Virus record (IMG/VR): IMGVR_UViG_3300025070_000144
Span: 1 to 31,394 of that record
DNA length: 31,394 nt
Direction: 5' to 3' (one strand)
Origin: a virus
Numbering within the stretch: position 1 is the stretch's first letter; each line of letters begins with the position of its first letter. The notes beneath the pieces were generated by a model. That model saw only the letters and a list, made by a program, of their open reading frames with translations. It searched no databases and had not been told where the DNA came from. The position numbers were made by a program, and so were the translations under genes. Shown in pieces: positions 31,115 through 31,394 of this stretch.

Positions 31115-31394
31115 TAACGGAGATACATTGGTTGCCATCACTCTTGAGCAGATGGATAACATATACGTTGAGCTAATCCAAAAAGATAGCCTAATGGAAC
31201 AGGCTATTATAAGCTCTTCTAAGGAACTTAAACTATACGAGCTAGTATCTATATCCGAAAGTAACTTGAAGTCTTGTGAGGATGTCTTAAAAGATGCCTC
31301 AGATAACAATACTTATTTGATGTCTGAGAACAAGAAAATAGATAGTAAACTTAAAAGGACTAGAAAGGTTGCCATATATACTACTATTTTTGCT
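31035..31394 (+). CDS. Secreted/membrane coiled-coil protein, 3' end cut by the window
   Basis: The frame opens at ATG 31035 inside the previous gene and runs, without a stop, for 120 codons to the window end. It begins with a signal peptide-like segment MKQKLAIIIYCLLLNVSAYS (cleavage after SAYS, then Q); there is no lipobox Cys at the right place. A helical, coiled-coil-like middle follows (TLEQMDNIYVELIQKDSLME), with repeated Lys/Glu/Ser, and a second hydrophobic segment begins at the end (KVAIYTTIFA). This design, signal peptide plus helical rod plus late transmembrane segment, occurs in small Bacteroidetes phage proteins near lysis genes. It may be a spanin-like partner of the preceding gene; confidence in function is low. 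Confidence 0.6.
   Translation, partial: MKQKLAIIIYCLLLNVSAYSQVGLIDNNGDTLVAITLEQMDNIYVELIQKDSLMEQAIISSSKELKLYELVSISESNLKSCEDVLKDASDNNTYLMSENKKIDSKLKRTRKVAIYTTIFA

Overview
The window is a phage genome segment, almost certainly from a tailed, podovirus-like phage of a Bacteroidetes (flavobacterial-type) host. The host inference rests on low GC, A-rich leaders instead of Shine-Dalgarno sites, and repeated promoter-like TAnnTTTG (-7) boxes, the Bacteroidetes signature. The terminase (748 aa), portal (811 aa) and capsid (481 aa) lengths, and the stabilization/muzzle-type tail protein, resemble crAss-like phages and the large marine flavobacterial podoviruses; I cannot decide between these two from this window. 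No tRNA, integrase, insertion sequence or CRISPR array was seen, and no stretch of 300 bases lacks a gene.

Layout. 1-117: end of a rightward gene followed at once by a hairpin terminator. 186-2468: a tight rightward cluster with a DnaA domain IV-like DNA-binding protein, a small acidic protein, a calcineurin-like phosphoesterase, a PD-(D/E)XK-type nuclease candidate, a conserved phage protein and a 29-residue membrane microprotein. 2434-30796: one nearly continuous leftward late (virion) operon of about 28 kb. Read in its own direction (right to left) it holds small proteins, a head-fiber-like protein, a tandem GroES-like protein, a small-terminase candidate, TerL, portal, scaffold, major capsid protein, an unknown 249 aa protein, two connector/ring proteins, a 1565 aa tail hub protein, two beta-rich tail proteins, a GNAT-like protein, and three presumed internal (ejected) proteins of 294, 604 and 2334 aa, ending with a small basic protein. 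30842-31394: a divergent rightward pair of overlapping membrane/secreted genes, running off the window, possibly part of lysis.

How it fits together. TerL and its small partner package DNA through the portal. The scaffold and capsid, perhaps folded with help from the GroES-like protein, build the head; the connectors, muzzle-like hub and fibers form the short tail. The 294-604-2334 aa series has the order of the T7 gp14-15-16 ejection proteins, and the largest carries what look like ADP-ribosyltransferase-type (polyvalent protein) modules. Two clean leftward intrinsic terminators (after the capsid gene and after the 249 aa gene) and several TAnnTTTG boxes suggest that the late operon is divided into expression units, with the capsid gene ending one of them.

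Most worth checking: the tandem GroES-like protein, the polyvalent-type giant protein, the TATCTTTG boxes a few bases from start codons, and the overlapping gene pair at the right edge.
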